DNA of 64,000 bases from Bisporella sp. PMI_857 (GCA_021307315.1 JAJSPD010000051.1:62001-126000); one strand, 5' to 3'. Numbered from the stretch's first letter, positions 32,010 through 44,919 are shown. The notes: generated by a model from the letters alone, not told the origin. Translations and numbers: made by a program.

Positions 32010-35000
32010 CTAAGCAGTCTTCTCCTTCTTGGTGCTCTTCTTCGGCACACGCGCCAACCAATAAAGGAAGATGGCCATGGCAACGTTGAACACAATGTAA
32101 ACGAATAATAAGCCAAAGTTCCTCCACCGTTCACTATACTTGCTGCTCACCCCAGCCAAGAACACATTTGTATCTTTGAGCGTACAGAATTGACAGTCCG
32201 AGGTGGCATTCTCGTTCAGGACGTAGCCGCCCGCGATGTTAATATATGGCTGCATATACTCAAGACAGGTAGAACCCGCACGCGGATCAAAACGCAGGTA
32301 CTCGACGGAGTCGCAGATAACTTCTGTGTTAGCGAGGCCAGTAGACATGATACCCGCCACTAAATACGTGAACGGCGAGACTCGGTACATGAAGATCCAG
32401 AATCCAGGAAGCGTATCTGGGCCAGCGAGGACACCACAGAAGATCAAGCAGAGTGAGAAGAGCAGATTTGCAAGATTGGCGGCCGACTCGGCGGTCTCGA
32501 TGCCCGCGATCATCATAGTGGTGAAGGTGGAAGTAAAGAGCATGAAACTGAGGATGAAGAGAAACATGAGCCCGCCACGTTCGGTGACTGCGTCTGTTGG
32601 CTCGGCGTTATGGTATAATCCGATAGGGTAGTACCAGCAGAAGAACATGAGGGCTGCCATCAGGGAGTTCCAGGGGATCTCGACGAAGATATTGGAGAGT
32701 ATAAAGACCTGCCAGGAGTATGTTTTCGATGGACGCTCGCGGACCTCGTAGAGAGAGCGCTGAGTGACGAAATGAGGCATGATTTGTTGAACTAAATTGC
32801 CAAAAATGGTGAGTAGCATGAAGATTGAGAAAAGCTGGTTGGTCATTCCTTGCAAAGATGTGCCTGCGTTCCAGAAAGAGAAGCCAATGAAGAGACCGGT
32901 GGCGACGCAGAGGGCGGTCTTGGAGTAGAGGTATGATGGCGTTCTCCAATACTGTGCGAATACGCGTACGCATACCGTATACAATTGGAGCCAGAAAGAG
33001 GCAGCATATGGATCCAGAGCCGCTGGATCGATATCAACAGGTTTGCGGATAAGCTCAGCTTTCATTTCGGCAAGAGTAGCTTTAACGGCGGCACGTTCTG
33101 GTGAGTTGTTCCAGACCTCCGGCCAGTCGATATCTGTCTGCGAACCAGGGGCTGCTCCAATGACAGCCAACATCCATTCAGCTGGATTATCGTCAGCCCC
33201 GCAAACAGGTGACCCGTTGCGTTCAAAGTAGTTGGTCAATGTTTTTGAGTTCTCTCCAATCTCTCCGAAGTAGACTGTCCTGCCACCTTTAGCCAAGAAA
33301 AGGAGGCGATCAAATTCCTGAAAAAGAATAGCAGATGGTTGATGAATCGTGCAAAGAATAGCCTGGCCATTGTCGGCGAGTTTTCTAAGTAGGGCACAGA
33401 TAGACCAGGCGGTCTGACTGTCTAGACCGGAGGTGGGCTCATCAAGGAAAAGAAGAAGTGCGGGCTTCGCTGCCATTTCAACACCAATAGTAAGACGTTT
33501 GCGTTGTTCTACATTGAGGCCTTCACCCGGAACACCAACTACAGCATCAGCGTATGATTCCATCTCAAGGACCTTAATAACCTCATCAACATAGGCGATT
33601 TTCTCATTATACGGCGTTGATTTTGGTTGGCGTAAAAGAGCACTAAAGTTCAAAGCCTCTCTCACGGTCGTGGTTGCCAAATGAAGATCTTGCTGTTGTA
33701 CGTAGCCTGTTTTCCTCTGGAAACCGCTGTCTCGTTGATGGCCATCGACAAGCATTTCGCCAGTAACCACGCCCATAGTGACACGGCTTGCAAGCACATC
33801 CAGGAGTGTGGTTTTACCAGCACCAGAGACACCCATCAGAGCGGTTAGTGTCCCGGGCTTCACCCAACCATCAACTTGATCGAGCAACCTACGACCTTCG
33901 CCCTTGATCTTGATGTCGTAATTGACATTGTCCCAATGGAATACGGCAGTCTGTTTTTGGATATTGACAGGTGCATCGGGGATCGTTCTCTGTCTTGACA
34001 TTACGGTTTCAATGTTCTCACGATCCTCAGCCTGAGCCTCTTCATCGGGTTTGGGTCCGAGAGATGGTACGTTGCCACGTCTGAACAGGAGAACTTCTCC
34101 TTTGGACTTTTGTGCTGTGATGTACTCGGTAGCAGTGAGATAAACAGCACAGCCGAGCACGAGGAGTGCCCAGACAATCCCATAATTCCTCCACAGATTC
34201 CCAGTCTCATATCCATAATTAACCTTAATATAGGTGGTGCCATCGACAAAATCTACTCCAGCAACGGAGCCCGTAGCAGCACAAACTCGTTGTTGATTGG
34301 ACACGTCTTCGTATCCTGAGCCTGTGGGTGTAAAGAGGGAGCAATCAAGACGCCTACCCTGAAATTCGTTAATCATCAAGGACTCAAAGGCATAAGCAAC
34401 AGGATTGATATAATTGATCCATCTGAACCATGGTTTCTGCAGTAGGTGTCAGCAGGTTTATGTGATAAAATGGATCTCGACTTACCATGTAGCGAATGGG
34501 TATGGCAAACCCAGTGTAAATGATCAAGGCGAGAATGAAGATAGCGGCTGGCGCCATTGCTTGGGACAATGTGCGAGAGAGCGCAGCGATGGAACGGAAG
34601 TACATCGACATGGTCAGCGTACAGGTGAAACAGAAAAGCAGAAAGACGAAGTATGCATCTGCTTCTCTGCGGAGGTTGGTCATGAAGTATATGGTCGTTC
34701 CAAAAAGAATCGAAACCCCAATCTTGGAAGGCAAGTCACAAATCATGGACGCAACGGCTTCGGCGGAAGGATGATAAAAGGCGTACTTGGTGTGTTTCTC
34801 GACAATTGGACGTTGGGCATATAGAGTTAAAATCTAAGAACCGATTAGAATGACTTGCTTTTTACGAGCAGTAGAGCTTCATGCTTACCTCCAAGGCACT
34901 CTGGAAAGCAGCCATGAGAATCGCGAAGAAAATTAACGCTCCTTTACTAAAAAGACCTGCAGTGTTAGGCTGCAGGTTGTAAAAAACACTGCCGATGATC

Positions 35001-36741
35001 AGGCCCATAATAGTCTGAGCAAATAAGATGGAGAAGAAGATCTCGCTGTCTCCGCGTAGTCTGTCAAAACCACGGTCCATACAAAGCTTAACCTGCATGG
35101 CGAATGAGAGGTTATAGGGGGATTTGACCCGTTGCTGTTTGGCTTGGGTGGCTGCCAAGGAGTTAGCGTGTTGTCAAAAAGTTCTTTGACTAAATTTAAT
35201 AGAATTCATACCAATACGGGACTGCTTGAAATTTTCCAGTGATGGACCACCAACTGGGTACTGTCTATCGAACTCCTCAATCTCACGTAGAAGCATTGCC
35301 CGATCCTCACTTTCCTGCCATCTTTTCGCAAACTGATCCGGGGTATAAGGTACGCTTCTCTCAAAGCCTGGCCGAATCACCCGCTCTGCCGGACTAGTTA
35401 AGGAAGTCAGGAAATCGGCAGTTGTTTGTCTAAGAGGACATTCGAAACCCATATTCACAAAAAACGTCTTCGCGGCATTAATGTTCCCGAAGTAAATCTG
35501 TCGACCTTCGTACAACACCGCCACCTTGTCGAAGACATCGTAGATGCTTTGCGAGGCTTGGTAGATGGCCACAATTGCGGTTGAACCAGACAATTCTGTT
35601 GAAAGTCTCATAGTTTTGACAAACTCTAGCGCGGTAGCGGAATCTAAGCCACGGGTACTGTTATCCCAGCATTGGAGAGGACTTTGTCCCAAGGCAGCTT
35701 CTGCAATGCTGACACGCTTTCGCTCTCCTCCACTAACCCCGCGGACGAAGTCGTTTCCAACCTTGGTGTTCAGAGTGTGACTGAGACCAAACATAGCCAT
35801 GATGACATCTCTCATATGCTCCGCGTATTGGTCTCTAGTGACACCGGGAAGTCTGTTTCTGGGAGCTGTGAAGAGATTAGTAGCATGTCTTGAAATTAAG
35901 CTGTGTCCGTGCTAGACATACCTCGCGCTCTTGCGGCAAACTTTAGTGTTTGACCCACGGTCAAATGCGGAAAGTGCACATCTACCTCTGCCTGGTAGAT
36001 ACATTCTCCCCTGAAATCCTTGTGCATTTGCGCCATTGAAATGCCCTGGTAGTTGATATAGGAGGCGCTGTCAACGAAGAAGCCATCCGTCTCACCAGCA
36101 ATCGTCTTCAGGAGGGTTGAGCATCCACTACCAGGTCTTCCCAGCACAACCAGCATTTCACCACTTCGGATCAGGCCATCAAAGTCTCTCAGAATCTGAA
36201 TCTTGGTCTTCGTTTGCCGTCCAATGATCTTATTAAAGAGTGCCCCCGCTTCTAACGGGTAGTTGCCAAATGTCTTCTGGTAGTCTGTTGGCTGACCATA
36301 ACCATGGGCATTGAGGTTTCGGTAGGCAACACCAGCCGTTCTTTGCGGATATCTCTCCGGATCTCTGGACTGGAGGCCAAGTAGGGTCTTGGTCCAGGCA
36401 CGGGCATTGAATTTGCCCGAGGCAGGATTGAGCAATGGGTCATCGGACCCTTCAAACGGGTTGACATGGTCTCCTCCGGGATTCCTAATGGAGTGTTGAG
36501 TGATGGCTTTCGCGAGCTCGTGAACCTTCTCCCTGTCATGGGAATCCACATCTTCATGGGATGATGCTGCCGTGGCCGTTTCGCTTCGTTGCTGATATGA
36601 CTTTTCAATATCGCTATCGCCCACTCTCAATGTTGAGGTGCGGCTGCGTTGCTGTGACTTCTCGCCCTCAACTGAGTGCTCATATGCCTTATCTGCGATA
36701 GCATTTGGTGCCACGACCAATGGCACCGTGCTAGCAGCCAT
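32010..36741 (-). CDS. Full-length PDR-type ABC transporter (ABCG family)
   Basis: Five exons: 36741-35922, 35865-35212, 35151-34889, 34833-34486 and 34436-32010, all GT-AG, giving 1503 aa, the usual size. The order is NBD1-TMD1-NBD2-TMD2. NBD1 has the PDR-type degenerate Walker A ([13 protein letters not shown], near 201), signature [14 protein letters not shown] and a Walker B-like [16 protein letters not shown]2 has a canonical Walker A ([13 protein letters not shown], near 897), a degenerate signature ([14 protein letters not shown]) and Walker [14 protein letters not shown]. This NBD asymmetry is characteristic of fungal PDR pumps such as CDR1. Such pumps sit in the plasma membrane and export azoles and other hydrophobic toxic compounds. 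The N-terminal 90 residues are Ser/Lys-rich and probably cytoplasmic. The gene appears intact. Confidence 0.95.
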
Positions 36742-37084
36742 TTTGGTACGTGTTTGTCGTCAATGTGGTGGAGGGGAGACAGCACAATTATAATATAATG
36801 TCTATAAATGATCAAGCAAGAGGAAGGAAGGCAGTGAGAGCGAGGGATGAAGGAGAGTAGAATTAAGCTGAAGCCGAAAGAAAAAGAAAGAAAGAAAAGC
36901 TACAAATAAAAAGGAAATAGGCAGTCAGGCTGAAGGGAAACGGAGCAAAAGATAAATCACGAAAATAATTTATTCCATAAGCTCGAACTACCAAGAAGCC
37001 AAGATGTCCCTCTGTGGTGCAGATGCATGTTTGCAGGGGTGGGATAGTGGGATATGCGAGATGGATTGGGCATTTTATTTTTGA

Positions 37085-37150
37085 TGTTTTGGTTTAAATG
37101 GGTTTGATGGGTTACTGGGTTAATGAGTTTGATGGGTTTGATGGGTTAAG
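37085..37150. repeat. Short imperfect repeat of TTTGATGGGT/TTAATGGGT-like units
   Basis: Several 9-11 base units of the form GGGTTTGAT follow each other in about 60 bases, some 350 bases upstream of the ABC transporter start. Confidence 0.7.
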
Positions 37151-38124
37151 GTTACACGCAATGGTTGGGTGGTGGGGGGGTTGAAATTGATCACCGTAGA
37201 AAGGCCACGGAAACGGAAACTTAAGGCTTCCGAGAGACTCGATAGGACGAAAGATAGGGAACAGTATTTACTACCTACGTATACAGCCGCTTACTCATCA
37301 GTATAGAACAGGAACAAGCTGACTGTGATTGGTCAATCATTAACCGGCCATCCAATGAAAAGTAGTCAGATACGAGAGTAACTGAACCCGAGCACGATTG
37401 CGAGAGCTCGCATTATTATGTCCCTGCGCCGTATGCACGAAATACGCCATTTTATAAATCAGGGTCCCTTACTTGAAGGCTGACTCACTCATAGTACATT
37501 GCTGTAGGAACACCGAGAGCTGAGTTAAAATTTCGTCGCTATCTATCAGATACTGTCATCTACCATACTACCCTATTCCTGCAAAACTCCATATCAAGAT
37601 CCATGATTACAACCCTCTCTCCGGCATGTGATGACGTCTTGAACAGCATCTTTACAACCTTTACCCTCCGCGCGGTGCTGGGCTTTAAGCGTTAACGGTC
37701 GTCAAGATCCCGTATTTCCACCGCCGCCAGCACGGAGTATAAAGACCATTCTGTTGGAATGTCCTCCTCTGCTCGAATGAGGCAACTAATCAACCCCATC
37801 GCTCATCAGAAGCTTCCGGCGCCCGTCCGAGGGGCAATGCCAGATCTCCAGTCCTGGCGGGTGATATGATACCGGGGTACAAGAGGAGTTTCCTCCCAAA
37901 TCAAGTCAAGCCCGAATCACAGCATGGCAATCTTTTACATTATTCCTCCCGCCGCGACCTCAATATCCATCTATGGTACAAAAAATACTCAGAGGGTTAT
38001 TTTTGGTGGGGTTACCGCTTGATGTCAGCGTGCCAAGATTGGCCCTTACCATGAGGATCAAAGTGGGACGGAGCCTTCGGCTGCCCACAGTGTTGGAATC
38101 TCCCCAGGGTTTTCCCATCCTCCG

Positions 38125-38143
38125 CCCCCCCCCCCCCCCCCCC
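38125..38143. repeat. C19 homopolymer
   Basis: Nineteen consecutive C, just downstream of the DNA glycosylase gene's stop region. Length is likely to be unstable. Confidence 0.85.
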
Positions 38144-38257
38144 GGTCCCATATTTTCACTATTATTTCATCCCTTCGCCGCACCGTTTCGTAATAATCAC
38201 AATCACACAATTTGGATGCCTAGATCAAACAACAGTTTCATACACGTCAATCTGTCT

Positions 38258-39649
38258 TCATCCTTTGGAGAAGCGCCCTGAGCGCCGGCGAACAACTGTT
38301 GTTGTCGCCGACGCTGATATTTGGCCCTTAGCCTTTGGTGTCTTAACAGCCTTCCGTGGAGCAGACTCGGTCTTTTGCTTCTTGGGATTAGCCTCCTCTT
38401 CTACCGCCTCAGCTTCTAGCTTCGAATCCTCTTCCTCGTCTGTTGTCCCAGATTTCGTTTTCCTCTTCTTCGTTTTCGGTTTGCTCTCAGTAACATTGTC
38501 AATTGCTTCTACAGCTTCTTTGTTTGCCTTATTAATATCCCCAGCTACTGCGCCAGTCTTCTTTTGCACACTCGGCACCACGCAGCTCGTTCTTCCGCCG
38601 ACAGTTAAGAATGTAATCGTCGCTCCATTGGGCAGTTTTCTTGGGGCATCCTTCTTGCCCTTTCCCCAACGATGGTTGAATATCCATTCATCTGGAAATT
38701 TGCTAGAGTCTCCAAGCAAATCAACTGCAGTCTTAGTGATGTGGAGTATCGAAGCGCGTAACTGCTTCAGCTGCGCTGATGAAAAACTATCACTGTATTG
38801 TTCAGGATGCAGCTTGGCATGATATAAAATTTCGTCCCTACACACGTTAATAGCTGCAAATTCAGAGAGACTAAAAATATTGTCTTACCCCACCCAATTG
38901 CCAATTCCCGATATATTTGCTTGATCTAAGAGCAGTGCTTTGATAGGAACTTTCTTGCTCTTAACCTTATTCTCAAGCCACTTTTCCGTGATAACGTCTC
39001 TGTCGATGACCGGGTCAGGACCGTTCTCCTTGAGAGGACTGGTATTTCTGATGTCCTCGGCTGGGCAATTAACTAGTCGTATCCTCCCGAAACGGCGGGC
39101 ATCTGTGAAAGCCGCTTCGACCTTTGGCTCACCGTCTGTCTCTAGTGTAAATTTCCAATACTTCGGCGGCCACTCTTCTGCTTCGTCCGTCTCTTTTGGG
39201 CGATAATGTACTGATGGTTGCCCGCGAATGTGCACCCAACCTATGTATTTTAGCACGCGCTCATACTCATCTGGAAAGAGTATTCCTACCTGTCATGCCC
39301 AGATGCATCACAGGATGAGGGGCAGACTCCATCGTTAACCTCCAGAAAAAGTTAGCACATTGGATCTGAAAAGAGGACATAAACACCAACCAGAAATATT
39401 TGCCCTGCTGGCCCGCGCCGATGACTTTCTTGCCCGTAAGCGCTTTCTGAAATTCCGCGCCGGTTCCGCCGACTTTACCAAAGACGCTGGCGTCATCCTG
39501 GGCGTTGACGACCTTGAGAGTTTTGCCAACAAGAAACTTGCGTAGATAATGCACAATGCGTGCCACTAATGGGTATTAACAACCGTGGCAGATGACTTCA
39601 TAGACGAATGGAATGGAGATCATGAACTACCTTCTGCTATCTCAGGCAT
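38258..39649 (-). CDS. Formamidopyrimidine-DNA glycosylase (Fpg/Nei family)
   Basis: A base-excision repair enzyme that removes oxidised purines and pyrimidines and cuts the strand. Five exons (39649-39631, 39565-39391, 39339-39290, 39240-38889, 38837-38258) encode 391 aa. The tiny first exon encodes MPEIAE, supplying the catalytic Pro2 and Glu3 that the raw frames lack. Other hallmarks are GQQGKYFWL, SAPHPVMHLGMTGW and the helix-two-turn-helix segment LLDQANISGIGNWVGDEILY. There is no C-terminal zinc finger, as in fungal and plant MutM homologues; the last 110 residues are a Lys/Glu-rich tail with nuclear-signal-like clusters (KPKTKKRKTKSG). Divergent from PEX11. Confidence 0.93.
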
Positions 39650-40126
39650 TGCTCGAACGAGGGGTTTCCCAGGAGGCGATATAGACGAGACGGCGGCAAA
39701 AATGATGAGGGGATCCAACAGGTGATTTATGGTCTTAGAGATGTGCTGTCAGTGGTAATTTGAGTGAAAAGCAGGCGGATAATGGATAACGAGGTGTTGG
39801 TGGGCGCGAGATATCACGAAAGAGAAACGCGACATCCCGTGACCTGCTGACTAAAGGAAGGTTAAATTCGAATTGCCGGGATATATTCAACCTCGGCCAT
39901 TCACCCGAATGTCTCCACATGACAGGAACCTTACAGTAGGAGACCCTTTCCCGTTATTTCTACCCGAATGTCACAAGCTTGCACCCAACTTAATACCTAC
40001 CATTCCATCAAAAGTCACTCCCTTTTTCCTTCTTCCCCAGTACAACAAAACAACCACTACTTTGTTTATTTTTTTGATTCTGTTAAAAGCGGATTTTGTA
40101 CACAATAGAACGCCAGTCAAGTCAAC
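39650..40126. promoter_or_regulatory. Shared divergent promoter of the glycosylase and PEX11 genes
   Basis: A 477-bp region between two start codons. The PEX11 side is rich in pyrimidine tracts, common just upstream of fungal starts. No specific binding site is claimed. Confidence 0.45.
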
Positions 40127-41009
40127 ATGGTCGCAGACGCACTCATCTACCACCCCTCGGTGACGCATTACCTCAAGTTTGTCGCAACTACCGTCGGTCG
40201 CGACAAGGTCCTACGAACCATTCAATATTTCGCACGTTTCTACGCCTGGTACCTGTTCCGCACAAATGGTACGCCAGCAGAGATTGCCCCTTGGGAGGCA
40301 ATCAAGAAGCAGTTTGGTCTCATCCGCAAAGGCATGAGGGTAAGTCCCTCCGTTCAACTCTTCTTATCGTTCCCAGATTTCGCCTCAATCTGTGCTGCGC
40401 TACTATAATTGTCACCATTCAATGACAATACTAATAAGCTCCAAGCTCGGCAAGAACATTGAACACTTCAAAGCTGCCTCCATCGCGGCTGACAACAAGT
40501 CACTCGACCCTGTCCTCAAATACTGCGCCGTCGGCCGTCAGCTTGGGTATGCAGGCTACCTATCCCTCGATGCTCTCACATTCCTGGATGTGGCTGGCAT
40601 CCGAAAGTCGCCCAATACCAAGAGATTAGCGCAGGAAGCCTATCGGTTCTGGTTCATCGGCATCCTATTTAGTACAGCGAGCGACCTGTATTCACTATAT
40701 GGGTTGCGGGCGCAACAACAAAAACTGGATAAGAAAGATGGGGAGAGTGTGGTTGCTAGTAAGAGAATTGAGAAGTATGTAACCCCGAGGTGTTGATTAG
40801 GGGTTTTGGAGGAACTCGATAGAAATACAGCGCTAACATACATTAGTGAGAGAGCTTCAGTTACCAAGCAGCTTATTCAAGATCTCTGCGATCTTGTCGT
40901 GCCGGCTGCGGCGCTCGGATATGCGAACTTCGACGACGGATTTGTTGGGTTGGCCGGTACAGTCAGCAGTTTGATCGGTGTTCATAGCCAGTGGAAGAAA
41001 ACTGCGTAG
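40127..41009 (+). CDS. PEX11: Peroxisomal membrane protein Pex11
   Basis: Exons 40127-40339, 40446-40774 and 40847-41009 encode 234 aa, the normal Pex11 length. Introns have GTAAGT and GTATGT donors, with TACTAAT as the branch site of the first. Family blocks are YHPSVTHYLKFVATTVGRDK near the start, RTIQYFARFYAWYL (amphipathic helix), KHFKAA-like IEHFKAASIAADNKS, and QLGYAGYLSLDALTFLD. Pex11 inserts into the peroxisomal membrane, tubulates it and controls peroxisome size and number. The C-terminal hydrophobic segment (residues about 205-228) and a lysine-containing end fit the known topology. Confidence 0.94.
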
Positions 41010-41647
41010 GAGGAGCCGGCTGCGGGTGAAACTTGTGGGGAGATACCTTGCAGAGCGAAAGGCGTCTGACGGAAGAAGACTTTGATACCTTTGCACTTAT
41101 TCACATATCGTCAGGAAGGAAATCCTGCGAAGTTTTTGACACATCTGCACATAGCTACGTATGGTTTGAAGAAGGCGAAAGAATGCTACGATAGAGCCTT
41201 GGAATCTTGAAGTCCAATTATCCATGCTTTTGAGTTGTGCAGGTTCTACCAACACTTGTTTAGTAAGGTCTTTATTCCCTCGTATAACCTCAATCAGTGT
41301 GCGAGGTCCAGATCGCAGTAAGGAAGTTCCGTACTGGCCTAGGGTATGATTAATACCATGGTGTATTTAATCTAGCTGGTAATATTCTATTGATAGATGC
41401 GGCCGAACTTCTTCATAAATCTCCTATCGTGGTTGTTTCCTTATCAGCATTGCGTGGCAAATGAAGTCTATGATGGAGTTAAAACGGCTAAGCTCAGCTA
41501 AATATTCTATATCCGAAGGCTTCGCATACGCAAAAGTGCTAGTCTTGGGTAGGGATCGCCTAAAAGGGGGCTTCGCTTAGGTGCATAACAGAGGGCAACA
41601 ACATCTTAAACTCCTCTCCCCAGCTTCAACCACTGTATCGTCCTCCC
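41010..41647. other. Intergenic region
   Basis: No gene recognised. It precedes the decayed left copy of a paralogue pair. Confidence 0.5.
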
Positions 41648-42957
41648 ATGGCCTCAGTCCAACGCTTTATATTACCCTACAACCACGCTCAAATGAGAAA
41701 CCTTCTGTGTGGACCGGCAACAGCCTTGACGCTTGTCGTGATTCTTGGATGGAGATTCGCAGTAATTTGTGAACGTCGTCAGTGGTGGACGCTTCGGCTT
41801 CGCATGTCTCTGGTTCAATCTCCTATTCTCTTTGCCTGGATCAGTACGCTCTGCGCTAGCAGTATTATCGCCTTATATGCTGTGAGTAACGAAATAAGGG
41901 ATAATAAATCAACAAAATATGCATTTATGGTCGTCAGCAGTACAATTCTTGTGCTCGGAGTAGAATTTTCATTGGTCGCCTCGGAAGCTCATCGCTATCT
42001 AAGGCTAAGGTGGAAGGCTTGGACAGGAATCCCACCATCGCTAGTGCCTTTTATCGGCCCCTGCAACCCGAAAGTTACTTTTTACAAAGGATGCTTTAAG
42101 CCATCCGGTGGAGCGATGGAACTGGTTGTTTCGATCACATTATAAGATCACATCGGACCCAACTGATATCCTTCGCACAATCACTACCACAGAAGAAGCC
42201 GCAAACACTACCTCAATTATACAACGCCAGCCAAAAATTGGAGTGTTCCAGCCAATCCTCCCTAGTGAGTCAGTATCACTTCTATAGAGGCAGCAACTTA
42301 GATTTCAAAAGCGATGCAGCCGTGGTATTATCTCCTGTTCACCAAACATTCTCACAGCCTCGTCGGCCATCAAGTCAGGGTTGAATGGGAACGCCATATG
42401 CTTGGTGTGTGGAATTCTCGCGAGAAATAAAGGTTTGGAACCAGAAACACTAATCTGCAATCTTTTATCAAAGAACTCTTTTCGATTATTTGAAGAAGGG
42501 GGGGCTGTGGCCACACCCAGCCAAAACATTAAGAGGCTTCTATTACTTGGAGTTCAAGTCCACCTTCTCTCTCCTCGGCACGCCATACATCACGGCGGCT
42601 ACATAATTAGCGCTCTTTCCTGCAGATTCTGGTTTTAGTATTGTGGAGTGGCTTGATTCGCATCTTGAACATCAGGACCTAACACTTAATCTTGAAGCTC
42701 ATGAGCTTGGCGCTACCGCAGATGACTTGAAAAGACTTTACCGAGGCACTTATGCTTCAGTGCTTTTGAGTTTGACTCTCCAGCACAAAGGATGTCAAAT
42801 ACGACCCGATATCACAGATTTTGACGCAGTCTGCAAATATGAGGGTGTAGAGCTGCCACTTTGGGCTTTATCAGACAGCATTAATGCAAGAAGACAAGCC
42901 GAACTAGATGAATACAGCCCGTCGTTGCTTCAGCTGGTCCACGCAATCATTTAGGTT
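41648..42957 (+). pseudogene. Decayed paralogue of the adjacent unknown gene
   Basis: Fragments in successive frames line up with the gene at 43249-44919 in the same order. At 41648-42145 there are hydrophobic helices followed by RLRWKAWTGIPP (compare NRWCAWTG). After a frameshift near 42050 comes ITSDPTDIL (compare VEVDPTDIL). An intron-like GTGAGT...TTAG (about 42266-42301) follows at the position where the partner has its intron. Then come CGILARNKGLEPETLI (compare MGILGRTKGVKPKQLV), a second frameshift before 42481, and WPHPAKTLRGFYY. An in-frame TAA sits in FSLLGTPYITAAT*LAL. Finally VEWLDSHLEHQDLTLN runs to TAG at 42952-42954. At least two frameshifts and one stop make it non-functional. 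The two sequences are clearly diverged, so the duplication is not recent. Confidence 0.7.
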
Positions 42958-43248
42958 CAGGGGTGCATGTTTCGGTTTGCGAGAGCACATCGGTTTTGGG
43001 GCTCTGCTTGTGTAACCAATCGCCATTTCTAGCGCTTCGCTTCGTAAGATGCAGATCCTCCCATGTACTTATCACGAGAAGGGAAAATGCTGCTTTCCCG
43101 CCTGAACGGATGCTCTTGTGAATTGTGATGGCACTGCCCTTGATTCTTGATCCTCAGTCTTCTGCTTACACTCATCACTTTATTCTCTTGAACTGCACCG
43201 GATCTATGACCTAATTAATAATCACATTATCTCCAAAAACTAGCAGAT

Positions 43249-44919
43249 ATGGAGTATAGGCTACTATGTTTCTTGGTGGTCGTCACCGCAACCTACGCCA
43301 TTGCAGTCCCTATGCTTCATAATACAGCCCTATTTGAGGTGAGTCGAGGACCTACCAAAGGTTTTCTCTGGTCCTCAATAGGGCTTGCTGTATTCGCCGT
43401 TTTCCTTCAGGGTTTAGTCACAGCACTTGCTCAGATGACAGAATCGTCTAGCAAATGGACTTTCCGGTTTCGCCTTGCAAAGATTGAACATTTGTGGTGG
43501 ACTCTTGTCTCGTTATTCCTCCTAACATCACTAGTTCTGATCACACTGTCCTTTCTCTCCGGTGATAACAACGAATCACTTGGTATCCTTGCACTTTCGT
43601 CGGCCACATTCATCGCAATTGTCAAGTATATGCTGCCTGCATGGGAGAGTCGACACTATATCAGGAATCGCTGGTGTGCCTGGACAGGTCCCAGTCGCAC
43701 CGGAATTGCGCGAACCAAAACACCCTACTGTCGTGATAGGGAGAATCGGCTCCGTTTAGCTGCCATGGCAGACATCACCACAAAGGACAGGGTCCCCTCT
43801 GATAGGTACGGTTGGCATATTGGTTCACTAAAGGGAATTGAGGTTGATCCAACGGATATTCTCAAAGGCACAAAAGACGTAGGTAAAGATCCTGAGGAAC
43901 CATCACCTGAGAAGACGTTCATATATGACGATGGCTATTTGGGTGGTGATAGCCAAATCGAATCAATGTGTCCTAATGTGTCACTACTGTGGGGCTTCGA
44001 GCATGGTGGGTTCCAGCCTTGAGTCTCACGAGCCGTCAAAGCTATGCCGGATGGTCTACTTCAATCTAAACCCTTCACCATCGAAGGATACTCTGGGGAA
44101 GGTCTCTACCTTGCCATGGGGATTCTCGGGCGCACTAAAGGTGTCAAACCAAAACAGCTCGTGTTCAAGATGACCACGCCAATTTCGACTGATTTGGAGA
44201 ATAAATCATGCTGGGAGCCTCGTCCAGGAAAAGTTCTCCGAAGCTATTACGCAGATGCGCTCACAAAACAATTCTCCTATCTCGGAAAGCAGTACCTTGA
44301 CGCAGTGGTAGAGCTGAGCCTTATCTTCGTAGATACAAAACCAGCAGCGGTGGCAGCTTGGCTGGCACACGGCCTAAAGCAGCAGAGTATTTCCGTTAAC
44401 AGGTGCCTTGTCCAGGTTGAAGCGACCTCGGAAGAGAAAAGAGTTCATTACGAGTCAAGCTACGTATCCATGATCATGTCGCTCAATCATATGGTAGAGA
44501 AAAACGCCGGTCATCCGCACTTCAAAAAGTCCACAAATCTCATCCAGCGACCGGATATGATCTGCCTCGGGCTTCTGTTGAAGGCGCGCGGGCATCCGGA
44601 GCCGTCGTGGTGGAAAGAGAACAGAGCGGGCAGGTTCCGAACGGAAGAGAACGAGTGCCTGGATAAGAACTGGACCGACCTGGCAGCGAAACTGCTCGGT
44701 CTCAAAGGGTGGCCTGCGCGCTTCGAAAGAGGCGAATGGAACGGCGAGATTGAGAACGCTGCTTCGGCTGATGATAATTCGACCAACGGAGCACAACCTG
44801 CGCACAACGGGCCTGCTCCGGTGACCCGACCTTCTCTGCCTAGTGCTGATACCTGGCCGAGTGGGAGCACGCTGGATATTCTGCCAAACCTGAGCCCGGC
44901 GCCTCCGGCCACTTCATAG
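43249..44919 (+). CDS. Unknown fungal membrane-anchored protein (intact paralogue)
   Basis: Two predicted exons, 43249-43945 and 44024-44919, encode 530 aa. The 78-bp intron (GTGATA donor, CCTAAT branch, TTGAG acceptor) removes a TGA at 44020-44022; both parts lie in the same frame, so without splicing the gene would be split into 257 and about 290 codons. The N-terminal third has three to four hydrophobic helices (near residues 5-20, 40-60, 83-105, 110-130). The rest is soluble and hydrophilic, including WLAHGLKQQSISVN and RPDMICLGLLLKARGHP, and ends in a Pro/Ser/Ala-rich tail. No known domain is recognised. A decayed copy lies immediately upstream. Confidence 0.65.

Larger units (their letters stand above)
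36742..38257. other. Long upstream region of the ABC transporter gene
   Basis: About 1.5 kb without a supported gene. It holds the GATGGGTT repeat and the C19 run listed separately. An A/T-rich TATA-like stretch lies about 60 bases before the transporter start (36795-36807). Confidence 0.5.
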
